Shown here piece by piece: positions 57,040-64,000 of a stretch of 64,000 nt of DNA. The notes below the pieces were generated by a model that saw nothing but the letters and a program-made list of their open reading frames with translations, was not told the origin of the DNA and did no database searches. Numbering within the stretch: the first letter of the stretch is position 1; every line of letters starts with the position of its first letter. The stretch is from NCBI RefSeq assembly GCF_005160265.1, contig NZ_CP039865.1, forward strand, positions 4,751,001 to 4,815,000. Reading direction: 5' to 3'. Position numbers and translations under genes: made by a program. The DNA is from Phreatobacter aquaticus (lineage in GTDB: Bacteria > Pseudomonadota > Alphaproteobacteria > Rhizobiales > Phreatobacteraceae).

Positions 57040-57452
57040 TGGGATGCCAGGTCGTGATCGACCTGCGCCCATGAGGCGATGCGACGATCGGATATCCGGG
57101 CTCCGGTATCTTCGACAAGAATATGGCCGCAGCCCTCGCGGCGGGCGAGGTTGTCGACGTAATCCAGCAACACGTCGTGCGCGGTGCTCGCCGGCAGCTC
57201 CGCTTTCGAAAGATAGGATATCTCAAGCCTGCGGCCCGACCGCGGATCGGGAGCGATCCGGTAGAGGCATGCGGCGTGGGAATAGCCGCGCTGGTCGCTG
57301 ACGACGATGCAGCCGGCGATCTTCCGCCTGCCGACGCCCAGCCGCACGAGATGGTCACGCCAGGCCGAGACCTCGATCTCGGGGTAGCAGAGGCGAACCA
57401 GCCCAAAGACGGCCATGGCTTCGTTCGCGTCGATGATGCGGGCGGTAAACAT
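56976..57452 (-). CDS. GNAT-like acyltransferase family protein, uncertain
   Basis: The 158-residue protein reads MFTARIIDANEAMAVFGLVR, IVVSDQRGYSHAACLYRIA and an EISYLSKAELPASTAHDVLLDYVDNLARREGCGHILVE core, which resembles a GNAT fold (central strand then alpha-helix) without the clear QGxG loop. Substrate and activity are unknown. ATG at 57452 was taken; TTG at 57479 is alternative. It overlaps ccoS by 64 bases tail to tail and shares an intergenic FNR box with the fnr-type regulator, so low-oxygen expression is plausible. Confidence 0.6.
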   Translation of the reverse strand: MFTARIIDANEAMAVFGLVRLCYPEIEVSAWRDHLVRLGVGRRKIAGCIVVSDQRGYSHAACLYRIAPDPRSGRRLEISYLSKAELPASTAHDVLLDYVDNLARREGCGHILVEDTGARISDRRIASWAQVDHDLASHHFRPESLGFVKAVEPLTCAS

Positions 57453-57518
57453 CGGGGATGCGGCTTCGCCATAATGCAAGGGTCAACTAAAGGATGGGAT
57501 CGACCTCGCATGCCGTCC

Positions 57519-57532
57519 TTGTCATAGATCAA
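57519..57532. promoter_or_regulatory. FNR/FixK box 4 with -10 (regulator promoter)
   Basis: TTGTCATAGATCAA matches the consensus with one change. Its centre (57525.5) lies 41.5 bases before a start site at about 57567, and a TAGTAT -10 element sits at 57555-57560, exactly the class II FNR activation spacing. The regulator ATG is at 57595. In the other direction it lies 67 bases before the GNAT-like gene. Confidence 0.78.
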
Positions 57533-57594
57533 GCGGGTGGCCTTGCGCTGCCACTAGTATATTTCCAACCTCGTTCCCCAGCAGGGTCACTGCC

Positions 57595-58323
57595 ATGACC
57601 GACATCGCCCTGGCGTCACCGCATTGCGCCCATCACGGCACCGGCAGCTATTGCGAAACGTGCAAAGTTCGCTCGCTGGCTGTCTGCGCGGCTCTGGACG
57701 AAGGCGAATTGAGCGAACTCGACGCGATCGTCCATCACGTCGACATCGCCGGAAAATCCACCTTCATCCATCAGGGCGACGAGGCTGAGTCCGTCTTCTC
57801 GGTGACCGAGGGTGTCGTCAGGCTCTACAAATTGCTGTCTGACGGGCGCCGTCAGATTATCGGGTTCGCCATGCCTGGCGACTTTCTGGGGCTGGCCTTG
57901 CAGAACCGCTATGGCTTCTCCGCCGATGCGGTCGACAATGTCGTGCTGTGCCGGTTTGATCGGCGCGACTTTGACCGATTGGTCAGCGCAAAGCCGCATT
58001 TCCTCAAGCGGCTGCACGAATTCGCCACCCATGAACTGGTCATCGCGCAGGAGCAGATGACGCTGATCGGTCGCCGCTCGGCCGAAGAACGGGTAGCAGC
58101 GTTCCTGGTCGCCATGCGCGAGCGCTGGACAAGGATTCGCGGCCCGTCAGTGACAATCCAGCTGCCCATGCAGCGCATCGATATGGCCGACTATCTTGGC
58201 CTCACAATCGAGACCGTGAGCCGGACACTGACCAAGCTCGCCCGTGACCGGGTGATCCTGATCGTGCCCGACGCCGTCCGCATTCTCGACGAAGCCCGCC
58301 TTCTCGGCATCGCCCGGGCCTGA
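57595..58323 (+). CDS. Crp/Fnr family oxygen-responsive regulator (FnrN/FnrL type)
   Basis: The 242-residue protein has an N-terminal cysteine cluster (HCAHHGTGSYCETCKVRSLAVC) with Cys20, Cys23 and Cys31, plus Cys119 in the beta-roll (DNVVLCRFDRRDF), which together match the [4Fe-4S] ligands of FNR. A cyclic-nucleotide-like domain precedes the helix-turn-helix QRIDMADYLGLTIETVSRTL with the recognition E-SR. It should be directly oxygen sensitive, unlike plain FixK. A class II box lies in its own promoter. It most likely controls the adjacent cco and hemN genes. Confidence 0.93.
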   Translation: MTDIALASPHCAHHGTGSYCETCKVRSLAVCAALDEGELSELDAIVHHVDIAGKSTFIHQGDEAESVFSVTEGVVRLYKLLSDGRRQIIGFAMPGDFLGLALQNRYGFSADAVDNVVLCRFDRRDFDRLVSAKPHFLKRLHEFATHELVIAQEQMTLIGRRSAEERVAAFLVAMRERWTRIRGPSVTIQLPMQRIDMADYLGLTIETVSRTLTKLARDRVILIVPDAVRILDEARLLGIARA

Positions 58324-58426
58324 TCTCACCTGCCATCATTGGTAGTCTGGAGCCGCCTCCCGGCGCCCGGACACCTGTCCTGTTTTGCAGGCGGAAAGCC
58401 CGTAAAGCAGCCTTAGACGCGACCAG

Positions 58427-58440
58427 TTGATTGGGATCAA
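58427..58440. promoter_or_regulatory. FNR/FixK box 5 in gene-poor region
   Basis: TTGATTGGGATCAA is an exact TTGAT-N4-ATCAA palindrome. It lies 104 bases after the regulator stop and 385 bases before the SDR gene. A class II start site would fall near 58475. No good -10 is visible at that spacing. The target is unclear. Confidence 0.82.
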
Positions 58441-58519
58441 TGCGGCAAGGAGGGCCTCGGGCGAAGGTCATCTGGTCATCGCATCGGGCTCCAACGATTC
58501 GGGGGAACGGTGGTGCCCG

Positions 58520-58557
58520 GGTTCCGGACAACTGCCGCAAGGCAGCGGTCCGGGACC
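58520..58557 (+). ncRNA. Compound RNA hairpin with GNRA loop (candidate sRNA or leader element)
   Basis: An outer 10-bp stem (58520-58529 with 58548-58557, one G-U pair) is joined by a 2x2 internal loop (AA/CG) to an inner 5-bp stem CTGCC/GGCAG closed by a GCAA tetraloop. A GNRA cap and internal loop suggest a functional RNA fold, not a simple terminator; no uridine tract follows. It starts about 45 bases after the start site predicted from FNR box 5. Existence as a stable transcript is inference. Confidence 0.4.
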
Positions 58558-58824
58558 GCGATGACCCTTCTTCCCCACGTCCGCAGGCACAGCCCGCGTT
58601 TCTCCATCAATCCCGGAAACAGCACATTGCCTGCAGCGGCATGCCGCCCCAAGGCGCAGCTGAACGCTTTCAAGTGATCGGCACTCATCGGCCTCCTCCC
58701 CATCGGCCAAGTGTCGGATTGACGGGCTCCAAGGCGATCACTACCCCTAAGTCGTTGTTTTTCAGTGGCGTTTCAGCGCCGCGGATCGGTTGCCTCCAAC
58801 CACGCCGACAAGGGAAATCCGAGC

Positions 58825-59586
58825 ATGAACGCCCATGGACTTGCCGCAATCGTGACCGGAGGCGCCTCCGGTCTTGGTGGCGCCACCGCATCCCGGCTGG
58901 CCAAGGCCGGCGCGAAGGTCACGATCTTTGACCTCAACGAGGCCCTGGGCGTCGAGAAGGCCAAGGAGATCGGCGGCCATTTCGTGAAGGTCAACGTGAC
59001 CGACGAGGCCGCCGTCGATGCAGCCCTCGCCGAGGCCGAGGGCCTGCACGGCAAGGCCCGCATCTGCGTCAACTGCGCCGGCATCGGCCCGCCCGCCAAG
59101 GTGATCGCCCGCGACGGCTCGGCTCTCCCGCTGGCAGACTTCAACAAGATCATCCAGGTCAACCTGATCGGCACGTTCAACGTGCTGTCCAAGTTTGCTG
59201 CCCGCCTTCACACCGCCGACCCGATCGGCGAGGAGCGCGGCGTGATCGTCAACACGGCCTCGGTGGCCGCCTTCGACGGCCAGATCGGGCAGCCAGCCTA
59301 CGCAGCTTCGAAGGGCGGCATCGTCGGCATGACCCTGCCGATCGCCCGCGAACTCGCCCGCTACGGCATCCGGGTGGTCACCATCGCGCCCGGCCTGTTC
59401 CTCACGCCCCTGATGGGATCACTGCCCAAGGAAGCCCAGGATTCGCTCGGCGCTCAGGTGCCCTTCCCGTCCCGCCTCGGCCACCCAGACGAATATGCCC
59501 ACATGGTCGAAGCCATCGTCACCAATCCGATGCTCAACGGCGAAACCATCCGCCTTGATGGCGCAATCCGCATGACACCGAAATGA
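58825..59586 (+). CDS. SDR family 3-hydroxyacyl-CoA dehydrogenase-like oxidoreductase
   Basis: The 253-residue classical SDR has the NAD-binding TGGASGLGGATA, NCAGIGPPAK, catalytic Ser in VNTASVAAFDGQIG and YAASK. The overall sequence resembles the HSD17B10/type-2 3-hydroxyacyl-CoA dehydrogenases. It lies first in a run with an acyl-CoA dehydrogenase (ATGA overlap) and a thiolase, which supports oxidation of a 3-hydroxyacyl-CoA. AGGGAA lies ten bases before the ATG at 58825. Confidence 0.9.
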   Translation: MNAHGLAAIVTGGASGLGGATASRLAKAGAKVTIFDLNEALGVEKAKEIGGHFVKVNVTDEAAVDAALAEAEGLHGKARICVNCAGIGPPAKVIARDGSALPLADFNKIIQVNLIGTFNVLSKFAARLHTADPIGEERGVIVNTASVAAFDGQIGQPAYAASKGGIVGMTLPIARELARYGIRVVTIAPGLFLTPLMGSLPKEAQDSLGAQVPFPSRLGHPDEYAHMVEAIVTNPMLNGETIRLDGAIRMTPK

Positions 59587-60776
59587 GGGCTTCGCATCAC
59601 GAGCCAGCAGGTCCCTCAGAACGCGCGAAGGACATTGCTGCGAGGGTCGAAGCCTTTGTGCGCGACGTCATCGTGCCTTACGAGCGCGACCCGCGCTGCG
59701 GTTCCCATGGACCGTCCGAGGACCTCGTCCATGAAATGCGCGCCAAGGCGCGCGCGGCCGGCGTACTGACGCCGCATATCCTCGCCGGTGGCGATCATCT
59801 CACCCAGGTCGAGACGGCTTATGTGCTCCGCCATAGCGGTCTGTCGCCGCTCGGCCCGGTCGCGGTCAACACCGCCGCGCCTGACGAAGGCAACATGTAC
59901 CTCCTCGGCAAGGTCGGCAGCGATGCCCAGAAGGAGCGCTTCCTGAAGCAATTGGTCGAGGGGCGCGCGCGCTCGGCGTTCTTTATGACCGAACCGGCGA
60001 CCGATGGCGGCGCAGGGTCCGATCCCTCCATGATGAAGACGGTCTGCCGGCTCGACGGCAACCATTGGGTGATCAACGGCAAGAAGACCTTCATTACCGG
60101 CGCCGAAGGCGCCAAGGTCGGCATCGTCATGGCGAAGTCCGATGACGGCGCCTGCATGTTCCTCGTCGATCTGCCCGATCCGGCAATCCGCATCGACCGT
60201 GTCCTGAACACGATCGACAGTTCGATGCCCGGCGGCCACGCCGAAATCACCATCGACAACCTGCGCGTCCCCGCCGACCAGATGCTGGGCAACAGCGGCG
60301 AGGGCTTCAAATATGCCCAGATCCGACTGTCGCCCGCTCGTCTCTCGCATTGCATGCGCTGGCTTGGCGCCTGCACGCGGGCCAACGAGATCGCCACCGA
60401 CTATGCCTGCCGCCGCGAGGCCTTCGGCCGGCTGCTGGTCGACCATGAGGGCGTCGGCTTCATGCTGGCCGAAAACCTGATCGACCTGAAACAGGCCGAA
60501 CTGATGATCGACTGGTGCGCCAGCATCCTCGATTCCGGTTCGCTCGGCACTGCCGAGAGCTCCATGGCCAAGGTCGCCGTTTCGGAAGCGCTGATGCGCA
60601 TTGCCGACCGCTGCGTCCAGGTGATGGGCGGCATGGGTGTCTCGGGCGACACGATCGTCGAACAAGTGTTCCGCGAAGTGCGGGCCTTCCGCATCTATGA
60701 CGGCCCGACCGAAGTGCACAAATGGTCACTGGCCAAGAAGATCAAACGCGACTGGAAGAACGCAAGACCGGTCTGA
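59583..60776 (+). CDS. Acyl-CoA dehydrogenase (ACAD10/11-like)
   Basis: The 397-residue flavoenzyme shows the FAD/acyl-CoA motifs FFMTEPATDGGAGSDPSMM and WVINGKKTFITGAEGA, ARLSHCMRWLGACTRANEIA, and a C-terminal RIYDGPTEVHKWSLAKKI. The position that is usually YEGT with catalytic Glu here reads YDGP, as in ACAD10/11-like enzymes, which use a different carboxylate. It overlaps the SDR gene by four bases. The natural acyl-CoA is unknown. Confidence 0.9.
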   Translation: MRASHHEPAGPSERAKDIAARVEAFVRDVIVPYERDPRCGSHGPSEDLVHEMRAKARAAGVLTPHILAGGDHLTQVETAYVLRHSGLSPLGPVAVNTAAPDEGNMYLLGKVGSDAQKERFLKQLVEGRARSAFFMTEPATDGGAGSDPSMMKTVCRLDGNHWVINGKKTFITGAEGAKVGIVMAKSDDGACMFLVDLPDPAIRIDRVLNTIDSSMPGGHAEITIDNLRVPADQMLGNSGEGFKYAQIRLSPARLSHCMRWLGACTRANEIATDYACRREAFGRLLVDHEGVGFMLAENLIDLKQAELMIDWCASILDSGSLGTAESSMAKVAVSEALMRIADRCVQVMGGMGVSGDTIVEQVFREVRAFRIYDGPTEVHKWSLAKKIKRDWKNARPV

Positions 60777-60799
60777 ACGGTCGAACAGGGAGAGTTCCG

Positions 60800-61960
60800 A
60801 TGGCTGAAGCCTATATCGTCGATGCTGTCAGGACGGCTGGTGGCCGCCGTGGCGGCAAGCTTGCCGGCTGGCACCCGGCCAATCTCGGCGCCGAGGTGCT
60901 GAACGGCCTTCTCGACCGCACCGGCATCGATCCCGCAGCCATCGAGGACGTGATCGTCGGCTGCGTCACCCAGGGTGGCGAGCAGGCCTTCCATGTCGGT
61001 CGCAATATCGTGCTCGCATCGAAGCTGCCGCAGAGCGTGCCGGCCGTCACCATCGACCGCCAGTGCGGCTCCTCGCAGCAAGCGATCCAGTTTGCCGCTC
61101 AGGCCGTGATGTCCGGCACCCAGGACATCGTCATTGCCGCCGGCATCGAGAGCATGACCCGCGTGCCGATGGGCACCAATGTTTCGCTCTATGCCAAGGC
61201 CGGCATCGGCGAGGGCCCCTTCTCCCAGCGCATTCAGCAGCGCTTCGGCGTCCAGGGCTTCAGCCAGTTTACCGGCGCCGAGATGATCGCGAAGAAATAC
61301 GGTTTCACCCGCGACGAGCTTGACGCCTTCGCACTGGAAAGCCACCGCCGCGCGGCCGCCGCAACCCACGCCAAGGCCTTCGCCAACGAGATTGTCGGCG
61401 TGGATGTCGACGGCCACATGCACCTCAGTGACGAGGGCATCCGCTATGACGCCACGATGGAGAGCATCGGCTCGGTCAAGACCCTGGTCGAGGGTGGCGT
61501 GATCACCGCTGCCAATGCCAGCCAGATCTGCGACGGCGCATCCGGCGTGCTGATCGCCAATGAGAAGGCCGTGCGCGAACACGGACTGAAGCCGCTCGCC
61601 CGCATCCACAACCTGACAGTGACCGCCGGCGATCCCGTGATCATGCTGGAAGAACCGCTGCCGGCCACCGACCGGGCGCTGAAGCGCGCCGGCATGAGCA
61701 TCAACGACATCGATCTCTTCGAGGTGAACGAGGCCTTCGCGCCCGTGCCGCTCGCCTGGCTCCGCCATACCGGCGCCGACCCAGCGCGCCTCAACGTCAA
61801 TGGTGGTGCGATCGCACTCGGCCATCCGCTGGGCGCGAGCGGCGCCAAACTGATGGCGACCCTCGTCCATGCCCTGCGGGCGCGCGGCAAGCGCTATGGC
61901 CTGCAGACCATGTGCGAAGGCGGCGGCATCGCCAATGTGACGATCGTCGAGGCGCTCTGA
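60800..61960 (+). CDS. Acetyl-CoA C-acyltransferase (thiolase)
   Basis: The 386-residue thiolase has the nucleophilic cysteine in DRQCGSSQQAIQFAAQAVM, the histidine in GGAIALGHPLGASGAKL and the second cysteine in TMCEGGGIANVTIVE. It cleaves 3-ketoacyl-CoA to acetyl-CoA, or condenses two acetyl-CoA. The ATG at 60800 has GGGAGAG upstream; a longer frame overlaps the ACAD gene. Its context with an SDR and ACAD favours the degradative direction. Confidence 0.94.
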   Translation: MAEAYIVDAVRTAGGRRGGKLAGWHPANLGAEVLNGLLDRTGIDPAAIEDVIVGCVTQGGEQAFHVGRNIVLASKLPQSVPAVTIDRQCGSSQQAIQFAAQAVMSGTQDIVIAAGIESMTRVPMGTNVSLYAKAGIGEGPFSQRIQQRFGVQGFSQFTGAEMIAKKYGFTRDELDAFALESHRRAAAATHAKAFANEIVGVDVDGHMHLSDEGIRYDATMESIGSVKTLVEGGVITAANASQICDGASGVLIANEKAVREHGLKPLARIHNLTVTAGDPVIMLEEPLPATDRALKRAGMSINDIDLFEVNEAFAPVPLAWLRHTGADPARLNVNGGAIALGHPLGASGAKLMATLVHALRARGKRYGLQTMCEGGGIANVTIVEAL

Positions 61961-62028
61961 CGTCTCCCATGCCAGGGCGGCGCAGTCTCGCGCCGCCGGT
62001 CACCATCGCCCAGGCGAGGAACCCGGAC

Positions 62029-62736
62029 ATGCTCCACATCCCCGCGGGCGAAGACCTCGGCATGTCACCGGACTACCTCTCGCCCGGGCGCTTCATCGAT
62101 TCCGATCATCCGAGCATTCGCGCCTTCGCGGTGGAGGCCATCGGCCAGGCGACCACCGACCGCGACAAGGCCGTCGCGCTGTTCTATCGCGTCCGCGACG
62201 GCTGGCGGTATGACCCCTTCGACCTGAAGCTGACCCACGCACACCACACCGCGAGCCAGGTGCTGCAGGCCAACCACGGCTATTGCATCACCAAGGCCGT
62301 GCTGCTGGCTGCCCTCGCCCGCGCGGTTGGCATTCCCTCGGCCATCGGCCTCGCCGATGTCACCAACCACCTGTCCTCGGAAAAGCTCACCCGGCAGATG
62401 GGCGGCAGCAACCTGTTCGTCGATCATGGCTTTGCGCTGATGCGCATCGACGGCCAATGGGTGAAGGCGGCACCTGCCTTCAACATCGAACTGTGCAACC
62501 GCTTCGGCGTCGCACCGACCGAATTCGATGGCACAAGCGACGCCATCCTGCAGGAATTCGACGCTGGCGGCCGCAAGCACATGGAATATGTCCGCCATCA
62601 CGGATCGTGGGCCGACCTGCCCTTCGACAAGATCGAACGCGACTTCCACGCCGCCTATCCGGACAGCCCGCTGATCGCCGACGCCTATTCGGCGGCCGAA
62701 ACCCGCGCGGGTGCCGGCGACCCGTTCAACGGCTGA
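62029..62736 (+). CDS. Transglutaminase-like cysteine peptidase family protein
   Basis: The 235-residue protein has a transglutaminase-like core: the cysteine motif LQANHGYCITKAVLLAALARAVGIPS (Cys86, read in two parts around KAVLL) and His133 in FVDHGFALMRIDGQW. The usual third residue, Asp, falls in VKAAPAFNIEL, where Asn or Ala is seen, so activity may differ from proteases. GAGGA lies eight bases before ATG 62029. It follows the thiolase by 68 bases in the same direction. A role with acyl-CoA enzymes is unclear. Confidence 0.83.
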   Translation: MLHIPAGEDLGMSPDYLSPGRFIDSDHPSIRAFAVEAIGQATTDRDKAVALFYRVRDGWRYDPFDLKLTHAHHTASQVLQANHGYCITKAVLLAALARAVGIPSAIGLADVTNHLSSEKLTRQMGGSNLFVDHGFALMRIDGQWVKAAPAFNIELCNRFGVAPTEFDGTSDAILQEFDAGGRKHMEYVRHHGSWADLPFDKIERDFHAAYPDSPLIADAYSAAETRAGAGDPFNG

Positions 62737-62748
62737 GCCACACGATCG

Positions 62749-63444
62749 TCAGTCCACGAAGTGGACGACCTCGTCCAGGCTCGCCCGCGCTGTCCGATAG
62801 CCGTTGACGGGCGCAGCCTCGTCGGCGAGGCCAAAAGCAATGCCGCAGACCACCCTGCGGTCATCGGCGATGCCGAAATGGGCGCGGATTGCATCCGAAT
62901 AGACCGCGAGCGCAGCCTGCGCGATCGTCGCCACGCCCAGCGCACGGGCGGCCGTCATGAAATTCGAGACATAGGCGCCGCAATCGACGGCACCATAGGG
63001 ACCCAGAGGCTCGTCGGCGGTGATGATCGCCGCATGCGGCGCGTCGAACAGCTCGTAATTGCGCAGACTCTGGCGCGCATAGGCCGCCTTGTCGCCGCGT
63101 ACCACGCCGACTGCATCATAGAGCTGGAAACCGCAGGCCCGGCGCCGCTCCAGCGCGGCACCTCGATATTCCCGCGGGAACGGAAAGTCGCTAGCCGGCG
63201 GATCAGACCGCGAGGCCTTCTCAACCATCATCGCCCTGAAGCGCTCGACAGCTGGCCCACTGGCGATCACCACCTGCCAGGGCTGGGTGTTGTTCCAGGA
63301 GGCGGTCTTCTGCGCCACGCGCAGGATCGTCTCGATGGTCGGACGTGGCAGCGGCTCGGGCAGGAAGGCGCGGCAGCTGTGCCGCGCGGTCATGAGCCGA
63401 TCAAGGACATCCAGATCTGTCTCGCGTGTCGAGGGCTGGTCCAT
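62749..63444 (-). CDS. Nitroreductase family FMN oxidoreductase
   Basis: The 231-residue protein has the nitroreductase FMN-binding pattern RHSCRAFLPEPLPRPTIETIL, KTASWNNTQPWQVVIASG, and VDCGAYVSNFMTAARALGVATIAQ followed by GIAFGLADEAAPVNGYRTAR. It reduces nitroaromatics, quinones or similar compounds with NAD(P)H. ATG at 63444 was chosen; TTG at 63474 would add ten residues. It is convergent with the transglutaminase-like gene, 12 bases apart. Confidence 0.9.
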   Translation of the reverse strand: MDQPSTRETDLDVLDRLMTARHSCRAFLPEPLPRPTIETILRVAQKTASWNNTQPWQVVIASGPAVERFRAMMVEKASRSDPPASDFPFPREYRGAALERRRACGFQLYDAVGVVRGDKAAYARQSLRNYELFDAPHAAIITADEPLGPYGAVDCGAYVSNFMTAARALGVATIAQAALAVYSDAIRAHFGIADDRRVVCGIAFGLADEAAPVNGYRTARASLDEVVHFVD

Positions 63445-63583
63445 GCTCTGATGATCTCGATTGATATGGCCCAACGCGTCGGGCCGACGGGCGCGAAGCC
63501 TCGCGGCCTATGCCCGTCTTGGCAATATCCCTCATTCGGCATCTAGCCAGCCACCGTCCGGAACGGCGAGCGGCAAGAGACGA

Positions 63584-64000
63584 CTATTGCGCGACCATTC
63601 CCGCCTTGGCAGCAACGTCCTTCCAGAGTGCAATCTGTGCAGTGACCTTCCGCGTCATTTCCTCGGGCGTGCTGGCGCTCGGATAGCCGCCGAGCGAGGC
63701 AAGTCGCGCACGGACTTCCGTTGAATCAACAGCCTGCCGGATGGCCGCATTCAGACGGTCGAGCACCGGGCGCGGAATGTTCTGGGGGGCGGCGAAGCCG
63801 ATCCAGGCCATCATTTCAAGGCCCGGCGAAACGCTCTCCGACAGTGTTGGTACGGCAGGGGTCGTTGCCCAACGGCGGGGCCCGGTCACGGCCAAGGCCC
63901 GCAGCTTGCCATCCTCGATGGACGACAGGACGGCGGCTCCAGGCGCGATGATGAAGTCGACGCTGCTGCCGAGCACTCCGGTGATCGCCCCTGAATCGCC
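63584..64000 (-). CDS. Bug/TctC-family solute-binding protein, C-terminal part (cut by window edge)
   Basis: The reading frame enters from the right edge (GDSGAITGVLGSSVDFII) and ends at 63584, giving 138 residues. It shows Bug family C-terminal elements: GKLRALAVTGPRRWATTPAV, PTLSESVSPGLEMMAWIGFA and PQNIPRPVLDRLNAAIRQAV. The N-terminal half and signal peptide lie beyond 64000. It is distinct from the Bug gene at 40010-40960. No TctAB genes are seen in the window. Confidence 0.88.
   Translation of the reverse strand, partial: GDSGAITGVLGSSVDFIIAPGAAVLSSIEDGKLRALAVTGPRRWATTPAVPTLSESVSPGLEMMAWIGFAAPQNIPRPVLDRLNAAIRQAVDSTEVRARLASLGGYPSASTPEEMTRKVTAQIALWKDVAAKAGMVAQ

Larger units (their letters stand above)
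58324..58824. other. 500-bp gene-poor intergenic region after the FNR-type regulator
   Basis: No convincing CDS is present. It holds an exact FNR box (58427-58440) and a compound hairpin (58520-58557). A 68-codon minus-strand frame at 58476-58688 (starting MSADHLKAFSCALGRHA) has GGAGGAGG only three bases from its ATG and no recognisable homology; it is a weak small-protein candidate. The 3' part leads into the SDR gene, whose ribosome site AGGGAA lies before 58825. A short CCTG-TTTTG-CAGG hairpin at 58379-58391 might end the regulator transcript. Confidence 0.5.

Noticed and set aside
58476-58688. Minus-strand small ORF starting MSADHLKAF with GGAGGAGG upstream
   Set aside because: Ribosome-site spacing is only three bases, no recognisable family, and the frame crosses the compound hairpin; kept only as a note in the intergenic entry.

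Overview
The window is 64 kb of GC-rich chromosomal DNA from an alphaproteobacterium, most likely a member of the Hyphomicrobiales (Rhizobiales). The evidence is the gene content: a TrcR-type DUF1013 regulator, GapR (UPF0335/DUF2312), a three-gene pntA1-pntA2-pntB transhydrogenase with a tiny aa3-oxidase subunit IV gene, a Rhodobacter-type PmtA methyltransferase, DUF1036 and DUF882 envelope proteins, a cysteine-free L36, and a fixNOQP-fixGHIS cluster with a FixK/FnrN-type regulator. The genus cannot be fixed by eye. I saw no rRNA, tRNA, insertion sequence, phage gene or CRISPR array. Gene density and codon use look even, as in a core chromosome.

Layout. 0-9.7 kb: trcR, rpsU (GTG start), a TPR lipoprotein, GNAT and DUF3303 genes, pntA1-A2-B with cox subunit IV, a DUF1036 protein, and gapR between two EamA exporters. 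9.7-17.1 kb: cell wall and envelope genes on the minus strand (DUF882 peptidase-like protein, L,D-transpeptidase, a sigma-54 response regulator, a GT4 glycosyltransferase coupled to an LpxH-like phosphatase). 17.2-24.9 kb: a plus-strand housekeeping run (pmtA, M3 oligopeptidase, AarF kinase, DUF4031, a solitary BrnA-like antitoxin, ispH with a probable TTG start, thrB, rnhA, cupin). 25-36 kb: peroxiredoxin, DsbD-N-like protein, YqgE, FkbM methyltransferase, pyruvate kinase, orphan solute-binding proteins, rpmJ with a clear sigma-70 promoter, HutD, a frameshifted methyltransferase, prfC. 36-40 kb: two tandem paralogous serine-hydrolase-like lipoproteins, an isoprenylcysteine-methyltransferase-family protein and a membrane-anchored hydrolase. 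40-46 kb: a Bug-type binding protein, nikR directly before eutBC (ethanolamine ammonia-lyase), and a soluble globin-coupled chemoreceptor.

46-58.8 kb is the low-oxygen respiration region: hemN, ccoNOQP, ccoGHIS and an Fe-S FNR/FixK-type regulator. Five TTGAT-N4-ATCAA-like boxes lie in its intergenic gaps, one placed as an activating site for the regulator itself. The fifth stands before a 500-bp gene-poor stretch containing a GNRA-capped compound hairpin, the best candidate here for something undescribed (an FNR-controlled small RNA or long leader).

58.8-64 kb: an SDR, acyl-CoA dehydrogenase, thiolase and transglutaminase-like run that looks like an acyl-CoA degradation operon, then a nitroreductase and the C-terminal part of another Bug-type binding protein cut by the window edge.
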